Shown piece after piece: positions 1-9,212 of a stretch of DNA of 64,000 bases; positions within the stretch are counted from its first letter, which is position 1; each line of letters begins with the position of its first letter. The position numbers were made by a program, and so were the translations under genes. The stretch spans positions 35,855 through 99,854 of the forward strand of contig NZ_BCSN01000003.1 of NCBI RefSeq assembly GCF_001570885.1, in the 5' to 3' direction. Source of the DNA: Micrococcus lylae NBRC 15355. GTDB taxonomy: Bacteria > Actinomycetota > Actinomycetes > Actinomycetales > Micrococcaceae. The notes beneath the pieces are model-generated. The model ran no database searches and was not told the origin of the DNA. It was given only the letters and a program-made list of their open reading frames with translations.

Positions 1-58
1 TGACCGGTGCGGTCCCGCCACGGCCATTCTGGACGCACCACGCCGTGCCCCTCTGAAG

Positions 59-67
59 TTATCCACA
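59..67 (+). promoter_or_regulatory. Perfect DnaA box in the lipB promoter
   Basis: The nonamer TTATCCACA is an exact match to the classical DnaA box and lies about 16 bases upstream of the lipB -10 hexamer. Its overlap with the -35 region suggests DnaA could affect lipBA transcription. It is a single box; no cluster is visible, so this is not an origin. A chance match is possible. Confidence 0.4.
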
Positions 68-82
68 CCCTGCCTGAACCGA

Positions 83-88
83 TAGAGT
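83..88 (+). promoter_or_regulatory. lipB -10 hexamer, leaderless geometry
   Basis: TAGAGT ends 7 nt before the ATG at 96, so transcription would start at or next to that A. This favours ATG 96 over the in-frame GTG at 87, which lies inside the -10 element. The preceding 82 bases hold no gene I can support. Confidence 0.55.
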
Positions 89-95
89 GGCGGGC

Positions 96-797
96 ATGTC
101 TGAGCTCTCTGCGCCCCCGGTGCGCGTCCTCGGCTTCGATCCCGACTTCGTCGACTACCGCGAGGCGTGGGACCTGCAGCGATCGCTGCACGCTCAGGTC
201 GTCTCCGGCGCGTCCGAGGGACAGATCCTCCTGCTCGAGCACTCCCCCGTCTACACGGCCGGCCGCCGCACCGAGGACGCCGAGCGCCCCAGGGACGGCG
301 CCGAAGTGATCGACGTGGACCGCGGCGGGAAGATCACCTGGCACGGACCGGGCCAGCTCGTGGGCTACCCGATCGTCCGGCTGCGGGACCGCGCCCACGT
401 GAAGGACTTCGTCTGGTTCATCGAGGAGCTGCTCATCCGCACCGCGGCCGAGTACGGGGTCACCGCCGTCCGCGTGGACGGCCGTGCCGGCATCTGGTGC
501 CTGGCAGACCGGGCCCCGGACGGCGCCCAGCGCCCCGACCGCAAGCTCGGCGCCATCGGCCTGTCCATCCACGAGGGCGTCTCGATGCACGGATGGGCCC
601 TGAACTGCTCCAACTCGCTGGAGCCGTTCTCCACGATCATCGCGTGCGGCATCGCCGACGCCTCCACCACCACCCTCTCCGCGGAGATCGGACGCACGGT
701 CACCCCGGCCGACGTCCGTCCTGTGCTCGAACGCCACCTCGCCGAGCTCGCCCCGCAGTACATCTCCACCGCCGACCCGGAAGGACACCCCGCATGA
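96..797 (+). CDS. lipB: Octanoyltransferase LipB
   Basis: LipB moves the octanoyl group from octanoyl-ACP to the lipoyl domains of lipoate-dependent enzymes such as GcvH and the 2-oxoacid dehydrogenase E2 subunits, the first step of lipoate assembly in the cytoplasm. The 233-residue product has family hallmarks: a [11 protein letters not shown] segment near residue 75 (R/KxTxHGPGQ) and KLGAIG with a downstream ALNCSN segment containing the expected catalytic cysteine. The start at ATG 96 is chosen because a -10 element ends 7 nt upstream; a GTG at 87 would add three residues. The stop overlaps the lipA start (ATGA), so the two are translationally coupled. Confident call. Confidence 0.95.
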   Translation: MSELSAPPVRVLGFDPDFVDYREAWDLQRSLHAQVVSGASEGQILLLEHSPVYTAGRRTEDAERPRDGAEVIDVDRGGKITWHGPGQLVGYPIVRLRDRAHVKDFVWFIEELLIRTAAEYGVTAVRVDGRAGIWCLADRAPDGAQRPDRKLGAIGLSIHEGVSMHGWALNCSNSLEPFSTIIACGIADASTTTLSAEIGRTVTPADVRPVLERHLAELAPQYISTADPEGHPA

Positions 798-1801
798 GCC
801 CCGCACCCGAAGGCCGCCGCCTGCTCCGCGTCGAGGCGCGCAACGCCGAGGTCCCGGTCGAGCGCAAACCGGAGTGGATCAAGGCCAAAGTCCACATGGG
901 CCCGGAGTACATCGGTCTGAAGAACAAGGTGAAGCGCTCGGGCCTGCACACCGTCTGCGAGGAGGCGGGCTGCCCCAACATCTACGAGTGCTGGGAGGAC
1001 CGCGAGGCCACCTTCCTCATCGGCGGCGACATCTGCACGCGCCGCTGCGACTTCTGCGACATCGCCACCGGCAAGCCGCGTCCGCTGGACATGGAGGAGC
1101 CGCAGAAGGTCGCCGAGAACATCCGCGAGATGGGCCTGCGCTACGCCACCGTCACCGGCGTGGCCCGAGACGACCAGAAGGACGGCGCGGCCTGGCTGTA
1201 CGCGGAGACCATCCGCAAGGTCCACGAGCTGAACCCGAACACCGGCCTGGAGATCCTGCCGCCGGACTTCGGGGCCGTGCCGGAACTCGTCCAGCAGGTG
1301 TTCGACGCCCGCCCGGAGGTGTTCGCCCACAACCTGGAGACCGTGCCGCGCATCTTCCGCAAGATCCGCCCGGCCTTCACCTACGAGAAGTCCCTCAAGG
1401 TCCTGTCCATGGCCAAGGAGGACGAGCTCGTCACCAAGTCGAACCTCATCCTCGGCATGGGCGAGGAGGACCACGAGATCGACCAGGCCCTCGTGGACTT
1501 GCACGAGGCCGGCTGCGACATCATCACCATCACCCAGTACGTGCGTCCGTCGAAGCTGCACCACCCGATCGACCGCTGGGTGAAGCCGCAGGAGTTCGTG
1601 GACTGGTCCAAGCGCGCCGAGGAGATCGGCTTCGCCGGCGTCATGGCCGGGCCGCTGGTGCGCTCCTCCTACCGTGCCGGCAAGCTCTACGCCTCGGCGC
1701 TGGAGAAGCTCGGCCGGACCCTCCCGGAGCACCTGTCCCAGCTGGCCGGCGAGTCCACGGCGCGCCAGGAGGCCGCCGCCGTCGTCGCCCGGATGGGCTG
1801 A
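794..1801 (+). CDS. lipA: Lipoyl synthase LipA
   Basis: Radical-SAM enzyme that inserts two sulfurs into the protein-bound octanoyl chain made by LipB. The 335-residue protein has the auxiliary iron-sulfur cluster cysteines in the [12 protein letters not shown] stretch (about residues 53-64) and the radical-SAM motif CTRRCDFCD (CX3CX2C, about residues 79-87). The ATG at 794 overlaps the lipB stop. The same frame stays open far upstream, but that extension runs through lipB in another frame and is not credible. The GcvH encoded at 61.8 kb is one likely substrate. Confidence 0.97.
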   Translation: MSPAPEGRRLLRVEARNAEVPVERKPEWIKAKVHMGPEYIGLKNKVKRSGLHTVCEEAGCPNIYECWEDREATFLIGGDICTRRCDFCDIATGKPRPLDMEEPQKVAENIREMGLRYATVTGVARDDQKDGAAWLYAETIRKVHELNPNTGLEILPPDFGAVPELVQQVFDARPEVFAHNLETVPRIFRKIRPAFTYEKSLKVLSMAKEDELVTKSNLILGMGEEDHEIDQALVDLHEAGCDIITITQYVRPSKLHHPIDRWVKPQEFVDWSKRAEEIGFAGVMAGPLVRSSYRAGKLYASALEKLGRTLPEHLSQLAGESTARQEAAAVVARMG

Positions 1802-1826
1802 TCAGCGCAGGTAGACTGGAAAGGCT

Positions 1827-2639
1827 ATGGCCAAGAACTCCGCATCCTCTCAGCCCGGCTCGCCGTCGCCCTCCCTCAAGGAGGTCAAGGCGATGCAGCG
1901 CGACCGCCGTCGCCAGATGAAGGCAGACAAGAAGTCCGACCGCGCGGCCAAGCGCGCCGAGCGCAGCCGCAAGCCCGGCATCATCACGCAGCTGAAGCAG
2001 GTCTTCAGCATGACCCGCCAGCACTACCCGAAGCTGGTGCTGTGGATGGTGCTCGCCTTCGTGGCGACCCTGCTGGTCGGACTGCTCATCGGCCTGCTGC
2101 TGCACAACTGGATCACCTGGCTGCTGATCTCCATCCCGTTCGGCGTCCTGGCGGCGATCATCGTGATGAACCGCTTCGCCGAACGCGCGATGTTCGCCCA
2201 GATCGACGGCCGCCCGGGTGCCTCCGGCGCCGCCCTGTCCACGCTGAAGCGCGGCTGGATCGTCTCCCAGGAGCCGGTCGCCGTGAACCCGCGCACCCAG
2301 GACGTCGTCTACCGTGCGATCGGCCGCCCGGGCGTCGTCCTGGTGACCGAGGGCCCGTCCAACCGCATCGCGAAGCTCGTGAACAAGGAGGAGCGCGCCA
2401 TGAAGCGCTTCCTGCCGAACGTGCCGGTGCGCGTCGTGGAGACCGGTCATGGCGAGGGGCAGGTCCCGCTGCACAAGGTCGTCAAGACCCTCAAGGCCAT
2501 GGAGAAGAAGCTGACCAAGCACGAGGTCAACGCGGTGGACAAGCGCCTGTCCGCCATCGGCTCCGCCAAGCTCCCGATCCCGAAGGGCGTCGACCCCATG
2601 AAGGCCCGCCCGGACCGCCGGAGCATGCGCGGACGCTGA
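1827..2639 (+). CDS. DUF4191 family membrane protein
   Basis: 270-residue protein of an actinobacterial family found next to lipA; function unknown. The N-terminal ~50 residues are strongly basic (many Lys/Arg). Two hydrophobic segments follow at about residues 68-92 and 95-112, then a cytoplasmic C-terminal domain of about 150 residues. A hexamer TAGACT at 1812-1817 lies 9 nt before the ATG, so the mRNA leader is very short or absent. M. tuberculosis Rv2219 occupies the same position. The family call is good; no biochemical role can be read from the sequence. Confidence 0.85.
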   Translation: MAKNSASSQPGSPSPSLKEVKAMQRDRRRQMKADKKSDRAAKRAERSRKPGIITQLKQVFSMTRQHYPKLVLWMVLAFVATLLVGLLIGLLLHNWITWLLISIPFGVLAAIIVMNRFAERAMFAQIDGRPGASGAALSTLKRGWIVSQEPVAVNPRTQDVVYRAIGRPGVVLVTEGPSNRIAKLVNKEERAMKRFLPNVPVRVVETGHGEGQVPLHKVVKTLKAMEKKLTKHEVNAVDKRLSAIGSAKLPIPKGVDPMKARPDRRSMRGR

Positions 2640-2672
2640 CCGGCCCGCTTCCCGCACCGCGGACCAGACGAT

Positions 2673-2706
2673 GACGGACCGTCACCTCGCGAGGTGACGG
2701 TCCGTC
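2673..2706. terminator. Perfect palindromic bidirectional terminator
   Basis: A 34-base perfect inverted repeat with 17-base arms (gacggaccgtcacctcg and its complement) lies between the convergent DUF4191 and RDD genes. On the plus strand it is followed by GTCGTT rather than a run of T. Confidence 0.85.
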
Positions 2707-2774
2707 GTCGTTGTCCCGCCCGCGACACCGTCCGGCGCCCGGCGCCGAAGGCCCCGCACGCAGGCGCCTCGGTC

Positions 2775-3278
2775 TCACATGACGAGCTCCACGGTGCCGG
2801 CGGCCTTGTCGTGGAGGCTGCGGCCGTCCGGGTCCACGATCATCAGCGGCAGCACCAGGCACAGCAGGACGGTGCGCAGCAGGATCCTGTGCACGGGCGC
2901 GGTGGAGCCGCCGCCCAGGGGCACCACCTGGATGCGGACGAGGGCCTTGCCCACCGTGGTGGCGAGCAGGGACAGGCCGAGTACGTGCATGACGGCCAGG
3001 GCGATGAGGGTGGCCAGGGCGTTGCCGCCGAAGAAGACGTTGGAGATCACCAGGGCGATGGCCCAGTCGATGCAGAGCGCGCCGATCCGGCGCAGGGGGC
3101 GAGCCAACGAGCTCGGCCCGGACTCCGGCAGGCCGAGCCGGTCGCCGGGCCACCGGCCGGCATGGATGTTGCCGCCGGGCCCGTCCACCCAGCCGGCCAT
3201 CTCCCGGCGGGTGATCAGCGGCTCGCTCCGGCCGCCCTGGGGTCGCTGCTGCCGCGGGGTCTTCTCGTCTCTGGCCAC
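2775..3278 (-). CDS. RDD family membrane protein
   Basis: 167-residue integral membrane protein of the RDD family. The RPLRRIGALCIDW segment (about residue 60) begins the first membrane helix and carries the family Arg/Asp positions; the DPDGRSLHDKAAGT segment near the C-terminus is the second signature. The hydrophilic N-terminus is basic. The GTG at 3278 is the only start that excludes implausible upstream sequence. It lies next to glnA1, as in mycobacteria (Rv2219A), and is transcribed divergently from it. The molecular role is not established; some RDD proteins are proposed Na+/H+ antiporters, and nothing here decides that. Confidence 0.85.
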   Translation of the reverse strand: MARDEKTPRQQRPQGGRSEPLITRREMAGWVDGPGGNIHAGRWPGDRLGLPESGPSSLARPLRRIGALCIDWAIALVISNVFFGGNALATLIALAVMHVLGLSLLATTVGKALVRIQVVPLGGGSTAPVHRILLRTVLLCLVLPLMIVDPDGRSLHDKAAGTVELVM

Positions 3279-3311
3279 CCCACCAGCGTAGTCGGGGTCC
3301 GCCGGCAGCGC

Positions 3312-3327
3312 GTTACACGCCGGAAAC
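3312..3327 (+). promoter_or_regulatory. GlnR-type operator upstream of glnA1
   Basis: GTTAC, six bases, then GAAAC: an exact fit to the GlnR half-site pair gTnAC-n6-GaAAC known from Streptomyces and mycobacteria. Its centre is about 53 bases upstream of the predicted start of transcription, suited to activation. A second, degenerate pair begins with GTCAC at 3345-3349. Confidence 0.6.
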
Positions 3328-3359
3328 ACCCGCGGCATGACCGCGTCACGCCGCTCACG

Positions 3360-3365
3360 TAGTGT
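3360..3365 (+). promoter_or_regulatory. glnA1 -10 hexamer
   Basis: TAGTGT lies 76 bases upstream of the glnA1 start, giving a leader of about 70 nt. No good -35 is visible, consistent with an activator-dependent promoter served by the adjacent GlnR-type box. Confidence 0.45.
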
Positions 3366-3441
3366 GAAGGAAGCTCCACGGAGGAAGAAGTCCTGCCGCG
3401 GACGCCCCCCACTGCCGCACAAGGAAGGCCAGGCGAGAACA

Positions 3442-4866
3442 ATGTTCAGCTCTGTCGAGGAAGTCCTCACGTTCATCAAGGAGGAGGGCGTCGAGTTCGT
3501 GGACATCCGCTTCACCGACCTGCCGGGCGTCCAGCAGCACTTCAACGTGCCGGCCACGACCGTGGACGAGGACTTCTTCCGCGACGGCCAGCTCTTCGAC
3601 GGCTCCTCCATCCGCGGCTTCGCCGGCATCGCCGAGTCTGACATGCAGCTGATCCCGGACATCGCCACCGCCTACGTGGACCCGTTCCGCAGACGCAAGA
3701 CCCTGGCGATGAACTTCTCGATCGTGAACCCGCGCACCGGCGAGCCGTACCACCGCGATCCGCGCGGTGTCGCCCAGCGTGCCGAGGAGTACCTGACCGC
3801 CTCCGGGATCGCAGACACCGCGTTCTTCGCCCCCGAGGCCGAGTTCTACGTGTTCGAGGACGTGCGCTACTCCTCCCGCCCCAACCACGCCTTCTACGCC
3901 GTGGACTCGGACGAGGCCTGGTGGAACACCGCCCGCGAGGAGGCCGGCGGCAACCTGGGCAACAAGATCCGTCAGGGCGGCGGCTACTTCCCCGTCTCCC
4001 CCATCGACAAGCAGGCGGACCTGCGCGACGAGATGTGCGCCGTCCTCGGCGAGGTCGGCCTCGAGGTGGAGCGCTCGCACCACGAGGTGGGCGCGCCCGG
4101 CCAGGCCGAGATCAACTACCGGTTCAACACCCTCACGCACTCGGCGGACGACCTGCAGAAGTTCAAGTACGTCATCAAGAACGTGGCGGAGCAGTTCGGC
4201 AAGACCGTCACCTTCATGCCGAAGCCGGTGTTCGACGACGGCGGCTCCGGCATGCACTGCCACCAGTCCCTGTGGACCGACGGCGAGCCGCTGTTCTACG
4301 ACGAGAAGGGCTATGCCAACCTCTCGGACACGGCCCGCTGGTACATCGGCGGCCTGCTCAAGCACGCCTCCGCCGTCCTGGCGTTCACCAACCCGACCGT
4401 GAACTCCTACCGCCGCCTCATCCCGGGCTTCGAGGCGCCGGTCTCGATGGTCTACTCCCAGGGCAACCGCTCCGCCGGCATCCGCATCCCGATCACCGGT
4501 TCCAACCCGAAGGCCAAGCGCATCGAGTTCCGCGCCCCGGACGCCTCCGGCAACCCGTACCTGGCCTTCGCGGCCCAGCTGATGGCCGGTCTGGACGGCA
4601 TCCGCAACCGCATCGAGCCGGCCGAGCCGATCGACAAGGACCTCTACGAGCTCCCGCCGGAGGAGGCCAAGGACATCCAGAAGGCCCCTGCCTCGCTGGA
4701 GGAGGCGCTGAGCGCCCTCGAGGAGGACCACGAGTTCCTGCTCGCCGGCGACGTCTTCACCGAGGACCTCATCCAGGCCTGGATCGACTACAAGCGCGAG
4801 ACCGAGATCGCCCCGCTCGCCGCCCGCCCGAACCCCTACGAGTTCGAGCTGTACTACTCCTGCTGA
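3442..4866 (+). CDS. glnA: Glutamine synthetase type I, GlnA1
   Basis: Makes glutamine from glutamate, ammonia and ATP as a cytoplasmic dodecamer, the central step of nitrogen assimilation. The 474-residue protein has the usual class I-beta length, the FDGSSIRGF substrate loop, metal-binding segments [11 protein letters not shown] and [11 protein letters not shown], the [10 protein letters not shown] segment, and [14 protein letters not shown] near residue 395. The tyrosine of that last segment is the site adenylylated by GlnE, whose gene is 1.2 kb downstream. Conserved C-terminus ending FELYYSC. The start at 3442 matches the family N-terminus MFSSVEEV. A GlnR-type box and a -10 lie upstream, and a hairpin follows. 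Confidence 0.97.
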   Translation: MFSSVEEVLTFIKEEGVEFVDIRFTDLPGVQQHFNVPATTVDEDFFRDGQLFDGSSIRGFAGIAESDMQLIPDIATAYVDPFRRRKTLAMNFSIVNPRTGEPYHRDPRGVAQRAEEYLTASGIADTAFFAPEAEFYVFEDVRYSSRPNHAFYAVDSDEAWWNTAREEAGGNLGNKIRQGGGYFPVSPIDKQADLRDEMCAVLGEVGLEVERSHHEVGAPGQAEINYRFNTLTHSADDLQKFKYVIKNVAEQFGKTVTFMPKPVFDDGGSGMHCHQSLWTDGEPLFYDEKGYANLSDTARWYIGGLLKHASAVLAFTNPTVNSYRRLIPGFEAPVSMVYSQGNRSAGIRIPITGSNPKAKRIEFRAPDASGNPYLAFAAQLMAGLDGIRNRIEPAEPIDKDLYELPPEEAKDIQKAPASLEEALSALEEDHEFLLAGDVFTEDLIQAWIDYKRETEIAPLAARPNPYEFELYYSC

Positions 4867-4911
4867 CGTCATAGCAGGGATCCCGCGGGCGTAGTCCGCC
4901 AGGAGTCCGCG

Positions 4912-4947
4912 CGGCCCCGCAGCCTCCCTCCGGAGGGTGCGGGGCCG
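4912..4947 (+). terminator. glnA1 rho-independent terminator
   Basis: cggccccgca pairs with tgcggggccg around a 16-base GC-rich loop containing a second small stem (cctccc/ggaggg). TCGTCGTGG follows instead of a U tract. An alternative longer stem pairs 4942-4954 with 4986-4998. Confidence 0.75.
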
Positions 4948-5047
4948 TCGTCGTGGTGGCCGGCACGCGCCGGCGGCGCGGAATAACGACGACGGCCCGG
5001 GCGCTGGCACTGACGACCCACCGTCGTCTGCCCACCGGAGGACCACC

Positions 5048-6034
5048 ATGACCGCGCTGCCGATCTCGATGCTCGACCTGGCCACCGTGAAGCCGGGACG
5101 GACGGTGGCCGAGGCCCTGTCCGAGTCCGTGCAGCTCACGCAGGCCGCCGAGGAGCAGGGCTTCACGCGCGTGTGGTTCGCCGAGCACCACAACATGCCG
5201 GGCATCGCCTCCTCCGCCACCGCCGTGCTCCTGGCCCACGTGGCCACGCAGACCTCCACCATCCGGCTGGGCTCCGGCGGCGTCATGCTGCCCAACCACT
5301 CCCCGCTGGTGATCGCCGAGCAGTTCGGCACGCTCGCCGAGCTCCATCCGGGACGCATCGACCTCGGACTGGGCCGTGCCCCGGGCACCGACCAGCGCAC
5401 CCTGCAGGCCCTGCGCCGCTCCCCCGACGCCGCCGAGGACTTCCCCCAGGACGTCCTGGAACTGCAGGGCTACCTGCGCGGTGAGTCCCGCCTGCACGGC
5501 GTGGACGCGTACCCCGGCAAGGGGACGGACGTGCCGCTGCACATCCTCGGCTCCTCCGCCTTCGGCGCACAGCTGGCCGCCCGCCTCGGCCTGCCCTACG
5601 CCTTCGCCAGCCACTTCGCCCCGGACATGCTCGAGCACGCCGCCCGAATCTACCGCGAGACCTTCGAGCCGTCCGAGCAGCTGGCCGAGCCCCACTTCAT
5701 GGCGGCGATGAACGTGGTGGCCGCGGACACCGAGGAGCACGCCCGCGTCGAGTACGAGCACGCGCTGCGCCTGCGTGTGCAGATGCTGGTCGGCCGCGGA
5801 CGGGACTACACCGACCAGGAGCTCGACCTGCTCATGGACTCGCCCGCCGCCGCGCAGGTGATCCGCATGGTGCGGCACACCGCCGTGGGCACCGGCGAGC
5901 AGGCCGCCGCCCACGTCCGCGACTTCGCGGCACAGAGCGGTGCGGACGAGGTGATGGTGACCGCCATGGCCCCGAGCCTGACGGTGCGCCGGCGCACGGT
6001 CGAGCTGCTCGGCGAGCACGTGGTGCGCAGCTGA
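5048..6034 (+). CDS. LLM-class flavin-dependent oxidoreductase
   Basis: 328-residue luciferase-like monooxygenase of the MsnO8-like subgroup. The frame opens with [11 protein letters not shown], then shows [10 protein letters not shown] (about residues 40-49), the [14 protein letters not shown] flavin-pocket segment, and [10 protein letters not shown], all usual for this subgroup. GGAG lies 7 bases before the ATG, so it probably has its own ribosome binding site. It sits between glnA1 and glnE; I see no functional link to nitrogen control. The substrate cannot be predicted. Confidence 0.85.
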   Translation: MTALPISMLDLATVKPGRTVAEALSESVQLTQAAEEQGFTRVWFAEHHNMPGIASSATAVLLAHVATQTSTIRLGSGGVMLPNHSPLVIAEQFGTLAELHPGRIDLGLGRAPGTDQRTLQALRRSPDAAEDFPQDVLELQGYLRGESRLHGVDAYPGKGTDVPLHILGSSAFGAQLAARLGLPYAFASHFAPDMLEHAARIYRETFEPSEQLAEPHFMAAMNVVAADTEEHARVEYEHALRLRVQMLVGRGRDYTDQELDLLMDSPAAAQVIRMVRHTAVGTGEQAAAHVRDFAAQSGADEVMVTAMAPSLTVRRRTVELLGEHVVRS

Positions 6035-6038
6035 CGGA

Positions 6039-6093
6039 CCGGTGGCACGCGGCCGTCCCTCCGAGGGAGTCTCCGGCGCAGGCCGGCCACCGG
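6039..6093. terminator. Possible terminator between convergent genes
   Basis: ccggtgg and ccaccgg flank about 40 GC-rich bases that contain a further ccctcc/gggagt-type pairing. It lies in the 66-base gap between the convergent oxidoreductase and glnE genes. Arms are short, so this is tentative. Confidence 0.4.
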
Positions 6094-6100
6094 CATGGGG

Positions 6101-9100
6101 TCAGAGCCCGTAGAAGTGCTTCTCGAACACCTGGCGGGCATGGCGCATGGTGCGCTTGACGTGCTCCTCGACGTCGCCGGCGTGGTGCCCGGGTCCGGCG
6201 CACCAGCGGGCGAGCGCGGCCACGTCCCGAGTGTGGGAGGGCAGCACGTCCGAGGCCTTCCCGGACCAGAGGTAGCCGGCTGCACGGATGCGGCTGCACA
6301 GCAGCCACGCCTTCTCGAGGGCCTCGGCGTCCGCGGCCGGGAGCAGGTCCAGGGACACCAGCGCGCGCAGCGCCGGAAGGGTGGACGTGGTGCGCAGCGA
6401 GGAGTGTTCGCCGGCATGGCGCAGCTGCAGAGTCTGCACGAGCCACTCCACGTCCGAGAGGCCGCCGGGGCCGAGCTTCACATGGCGGGAGGGCTGCACG
6501 CCGCGCGGCAGCCGCTCGGACTCCACGCGGGCCTTGATGCGGCGGATCTCCCGCAGCTCCCCGGCGGAGAGTCCGCCGCTGTAGCGGACGGAGTCCGCCC
6601 AGTCCCCGATCTCCTCGAGCAGCGAGGACTCGCCGGCGAGCGGACGGGCACGCAGCAGCGCCTGGCGCTCCCACACCTCGGCCCAGCGCTGGTAGTACTC
6701 GCGGTACGAGTCCATCGAGCGCACGAGTGGTCCCTGACGTCCCTCCGGGCGCAGATCCGCGTCCACCACGAGGGTGGGTTCCCCCGGCAGGGCGGGCTTC
6801 GCCGGCTGCTTGAGCAGGGCGGTGAGCTGCTTGGCGATCGCCACGGCCTGGTGCTGGGCGGCCTCCGGGTCCGCGCCCTCGCGCGGGCGGTGGACGAACA
6901 TGGCGTCCAGGTCCGAGCCGTAGGTGATCTCGCGGCCGCCCTGACGGCCCATCGCCACGACGGCGACGTCGGTGAGCAGCTCCTCCTCCTGCTCGACCGC
7001 GGCCAGGCACACGTGCAGGGCTCCGAGCACGGCCACGTGGTCCACGTCGGAGAGCGCCCTGACGGTCTGCTCGAGGTCGATGTGACCGGAGGCGTCGGCC
7101 AGGGCGACGCGGAGGATCTCGCGGCGGCGGGCGTGTCGCACATGGCGGACCACCTTGGCCGGCTCCTCGGACCGGTCTCGGCGGGACAGGACGGCGCGGG
7201 CCTGCTTCCACAGGGCCTCCGGCTCCATCGGCTCGAGCTGGCGGTCGTCGCCGAGCCAGGCGGTCGACTCCGGGGAGTGCTCCAGCAGGTCCCCGATGAA
7301 CCGGGAGCTGGAGAGCACGCCGCACAGGCGCTGGGCGGCCGCGTTGGAATCGCGGAGCATGCGCAGGAACCAGGAGCTCGCCCCGAGGGACTCGGAGAGC
7401 CGACGGAAGGCGAGCAGACCGCCGTCCGGGTCCGGTCCGTCCGCGAACCAGCCGAGCATGACCGGCAGCAGCTGGCGCTGCATCGCGGCGCGGCGGGACA
7501 CGCCCCGGGTGAGGGACTCGATGTGCCCCAGGGCTCCCTTCGGGTCGCGGTAGCCCAGGGCGGCCAGGCGCTCCTGGACCGCCTCGGCGGTGAGCTTGAC
7601 CTCGTCGTCGGACAGGGCCGCCGTGGTGGACAGCAGCGGCCGGTAGAAGATCCGCTCGTGCAGCTGACGGACCTCACGGCGCACGGTGCGGAAGGCCTCG
7701 GAGAGCTCCTCGCCGCCGGCATGGCGCTGCTCGCCCTGCGCCTGCATGGAGCGGGCGACCACGCGCAGCGCCTCCTCCTTCGTGGGCATCAGATGCGTGC
7801 GCCGCAGGTGGACGAGCTGGATGCGGTGCTCGAGGGTGCGCAGCCAGCGGTAGCGGGCGGCGAACGCCTCGGCGTCACGGGTGGAGATGTAGGAGGCCTC
7901 GCACAGCCGGTCGATGGCCTCGAGGGTGGAGCGGACGCGCACGGTCTCGTCCGCACGCCCGTGGACGAGCTGCAGCAGCTGCGCCGTGAACTCCACGTCC
8001 CGCAGGCCGCCGCTGCCGAGCTTGATCTCCCGGTCCCGGTCCGCGTGGGCGATGGTGTCCATGACCCGGCCGCGCATCTTCTGCACGCTCTCCACGAAGC
8101 CCTCCTGGGCGGAGGACTTCCACACCAGCGGCCACATGCGGTCCATGTACTCCGCGCCGAGGGCGGTGGAGCCGGCGATCGGGCGGGCCTTGAGCAGCGC
8201 CTGGAACTCCCAGCCGTGGGCCCACCGCCGGTAGTACTGCGCGTGGGAGTCCACCGTGCGGGACAGCGCCCCGTCCCTGCCCTCGGGCCGCAGGTTGGCG
8301 TCCACCTCCCAGAGGTTCGGCTCGGGGGCGGCGCCGTAGACGACCTTGCCGATGCCGCCGGCCATCTCGGCAGCCACCACGGCGGCCGTCGTCTCGTCCT
8401 GGCCCTCGCCGGCGGCGTGGACGAACACCACGTCCACGTCGGAGATGTAGTTGAGCTCGCGGGCGCCGCACTTGCCCATGCCGATCACGGCGAGGTCGAG
8501 GGTCTCGGCGGCCTCGCCGTGACGTTCGACGGCGGCGGCCCGGGCCACGGCGAGCGCGGCGTCGATCGCGGCACCGGCCAGGTCGGCCAGCCAGGCGGAG
8601 ACGGACGGTTCGATCAGGGTGGGGTCGGCCGAGCCGAGGTCCTGCAGGGCGATCGCGGTGATCTGCCGGCGGTAGGCCCGACGCAGGGCCACGGCGGCCT
8701 CCGCACCGGTCCGGCCGGCCACGGGTCGCTCGGCCTCCGGGTCTGCGCCGACCGACTCGAGCAGCAGGCGACGCAGGGCAGCGGACTCGTCCTGCCAGTC
8801 CTGGCCGGTCGCGGCCGGGTCGCGCTGGGTCAGGGCGGGAGCGGTGGCGGCGGCCCGCTCGGGATCGGAGACGAGGTCCAGGTGCTCCGGGCGCCGGATG
8901 AGGAACTCGCCGAGGGCCTCGGACGCGCCCAGCAGGCGGGCCAGCCGCGCTGCCTGCTCCTCGTCCGCCACGATCCCCTTCGCGTCGGGCTCACGCTCGA
9001 TCAGGCGCAGCCAGAGCAGCAGCGCCTGTTCCGGGTCCGGGGCGTGGGACAGTGCGGCCACGAGGGCCTCGAGGTCCACGCCCTCGAATTCCCTCTGGCC

Positions 9101-9196
9101 CATGAGGGAACGGGCACGGTCCAGGTCCGTGAATCCGGCGGCCGTCAGGGCGCGGCGCTGGAGGGACTCGGCGTCGGCCCCGGGCAGCGAGGTCAT
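6101..9196 (-). CDS. glnE: Bifunctional glutamine synthetase adenylyltransferase/adenylyl-removing enzyme GlnE
   Basis: Adds and removes AMP on glutamine synthetase tyrosines in response to nitrogen status. The 1031-residue protein has two nucleotidyltransferase domains. The N-terminal deadenylylase domain carries GMGKCGAREL followed by SDVDVVFV (about residues 239-258), and the C-terminal adenylylase domain carries GRQGGREI and SDLDAMFV near residue 755; both show the paired-aspartate metal motif. Length is normal. It lies 16 bases downstream of glnA2 on the same strand, most likely co-transcribed, and its substrate GlnA1 is encoded nearby. A very long open frame on the opposite strand is a codon-bias shadow. 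Confidence 0.96.
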   Translation of the reverse strand: MTSLPGADAESLQRRALTAAGFTDLDRARSLMGQREFEGVDLEALVAALSHAPDPEQALLLWLRLIEREPDAKGIVADEEQAARLARLLGASEALGEFLIRRPEHLDLVSDPERAAATAPALTQRDPAATGQDWQDESAALRRLLLESVGADPEAERPVAGRTGAEAAVALRRAYRRQITAIALQDLGSADPTLIEPSVSAWLADLAGAAIDAALAVARAAAVERHGEAAETLDLAVIGMGKCGARELNYISDVDVVFVHAAGEGQDETTAAVVAAEMAGGIGKVVYGAAPEPNLWEVDANLRPEGRDGALSRTVDSHAQYYRRWAHGWEFQALLKARPIAGSTALGAEYMDRMWPLVWKSSAQEGFVESVQKMRGRVMDTIAHADRDREIKLGSGGLRDVEFTAQLLQLVHGRADETVRVRSTLEAIDRLCEASYISTRDAEAFAARYRWLRTLEHRIQLVHLRRTHLMPTKEEALRVVARSMQAQGEQRHAGGEELSEAFRTVRREVRQLHERIFYRPLLSTTAALSDDEVKLTAEAVQERLAALGYRDPKGALGHIESLTRGVSRRAAMQRQLLPVMLGWFADGPDPDGGLLAFRRLSESLGASSWFLRMLRDSNAAAQRLCGVLSSSRFIGDLLEHSPESTAWLGDDRQLEPMEPEALWKQARAVLSRRDRSEEPAKVVRHVRHARRREILRVALADASGHIDLEQTVRALSDVDHVAVLGALHVCLAAVEQEEELLTDVAVVAMGRQGGREITYGSDLDAMFVHRPREGADPEAAQHQAVAIAKQLTALLKQPAKPALPGEPTLVVDADLRPEGRQGPLVRSMDSYREYYQRWAEVWERQALLRARPLAGESSLLEEIGDWADSVRYSGGLSAGELREIRRIKARVESERLPRGVQPSRHVKLGPGGLSDVEWLVQTLQLRHAGEHSSLRTTSTLPALRALVSLDLLPAADAEALEKAWLLCSRIRAAGYLWSGKASDVLPSHTRDVAALARWCAGPGHHAGDVEEHVKRTMRHARQVFEKHFYGL

Positions 9197-9212
9197 CGGC
9201 GTCTCCCTCCGC

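Noticed and set aside
87..95. GTG at 87 as the lipB start
   Set aside because: It lies within the predicted -10 hexamer; the promoter spacing supports ATG 96.
167..793. Upstream extension of the lipA frame
   Set aside because: It overlaps lipB out of frame and gives Arg/Pro-rich sequence; the family N-terminus and the ATGA overlap fix the start at 794.
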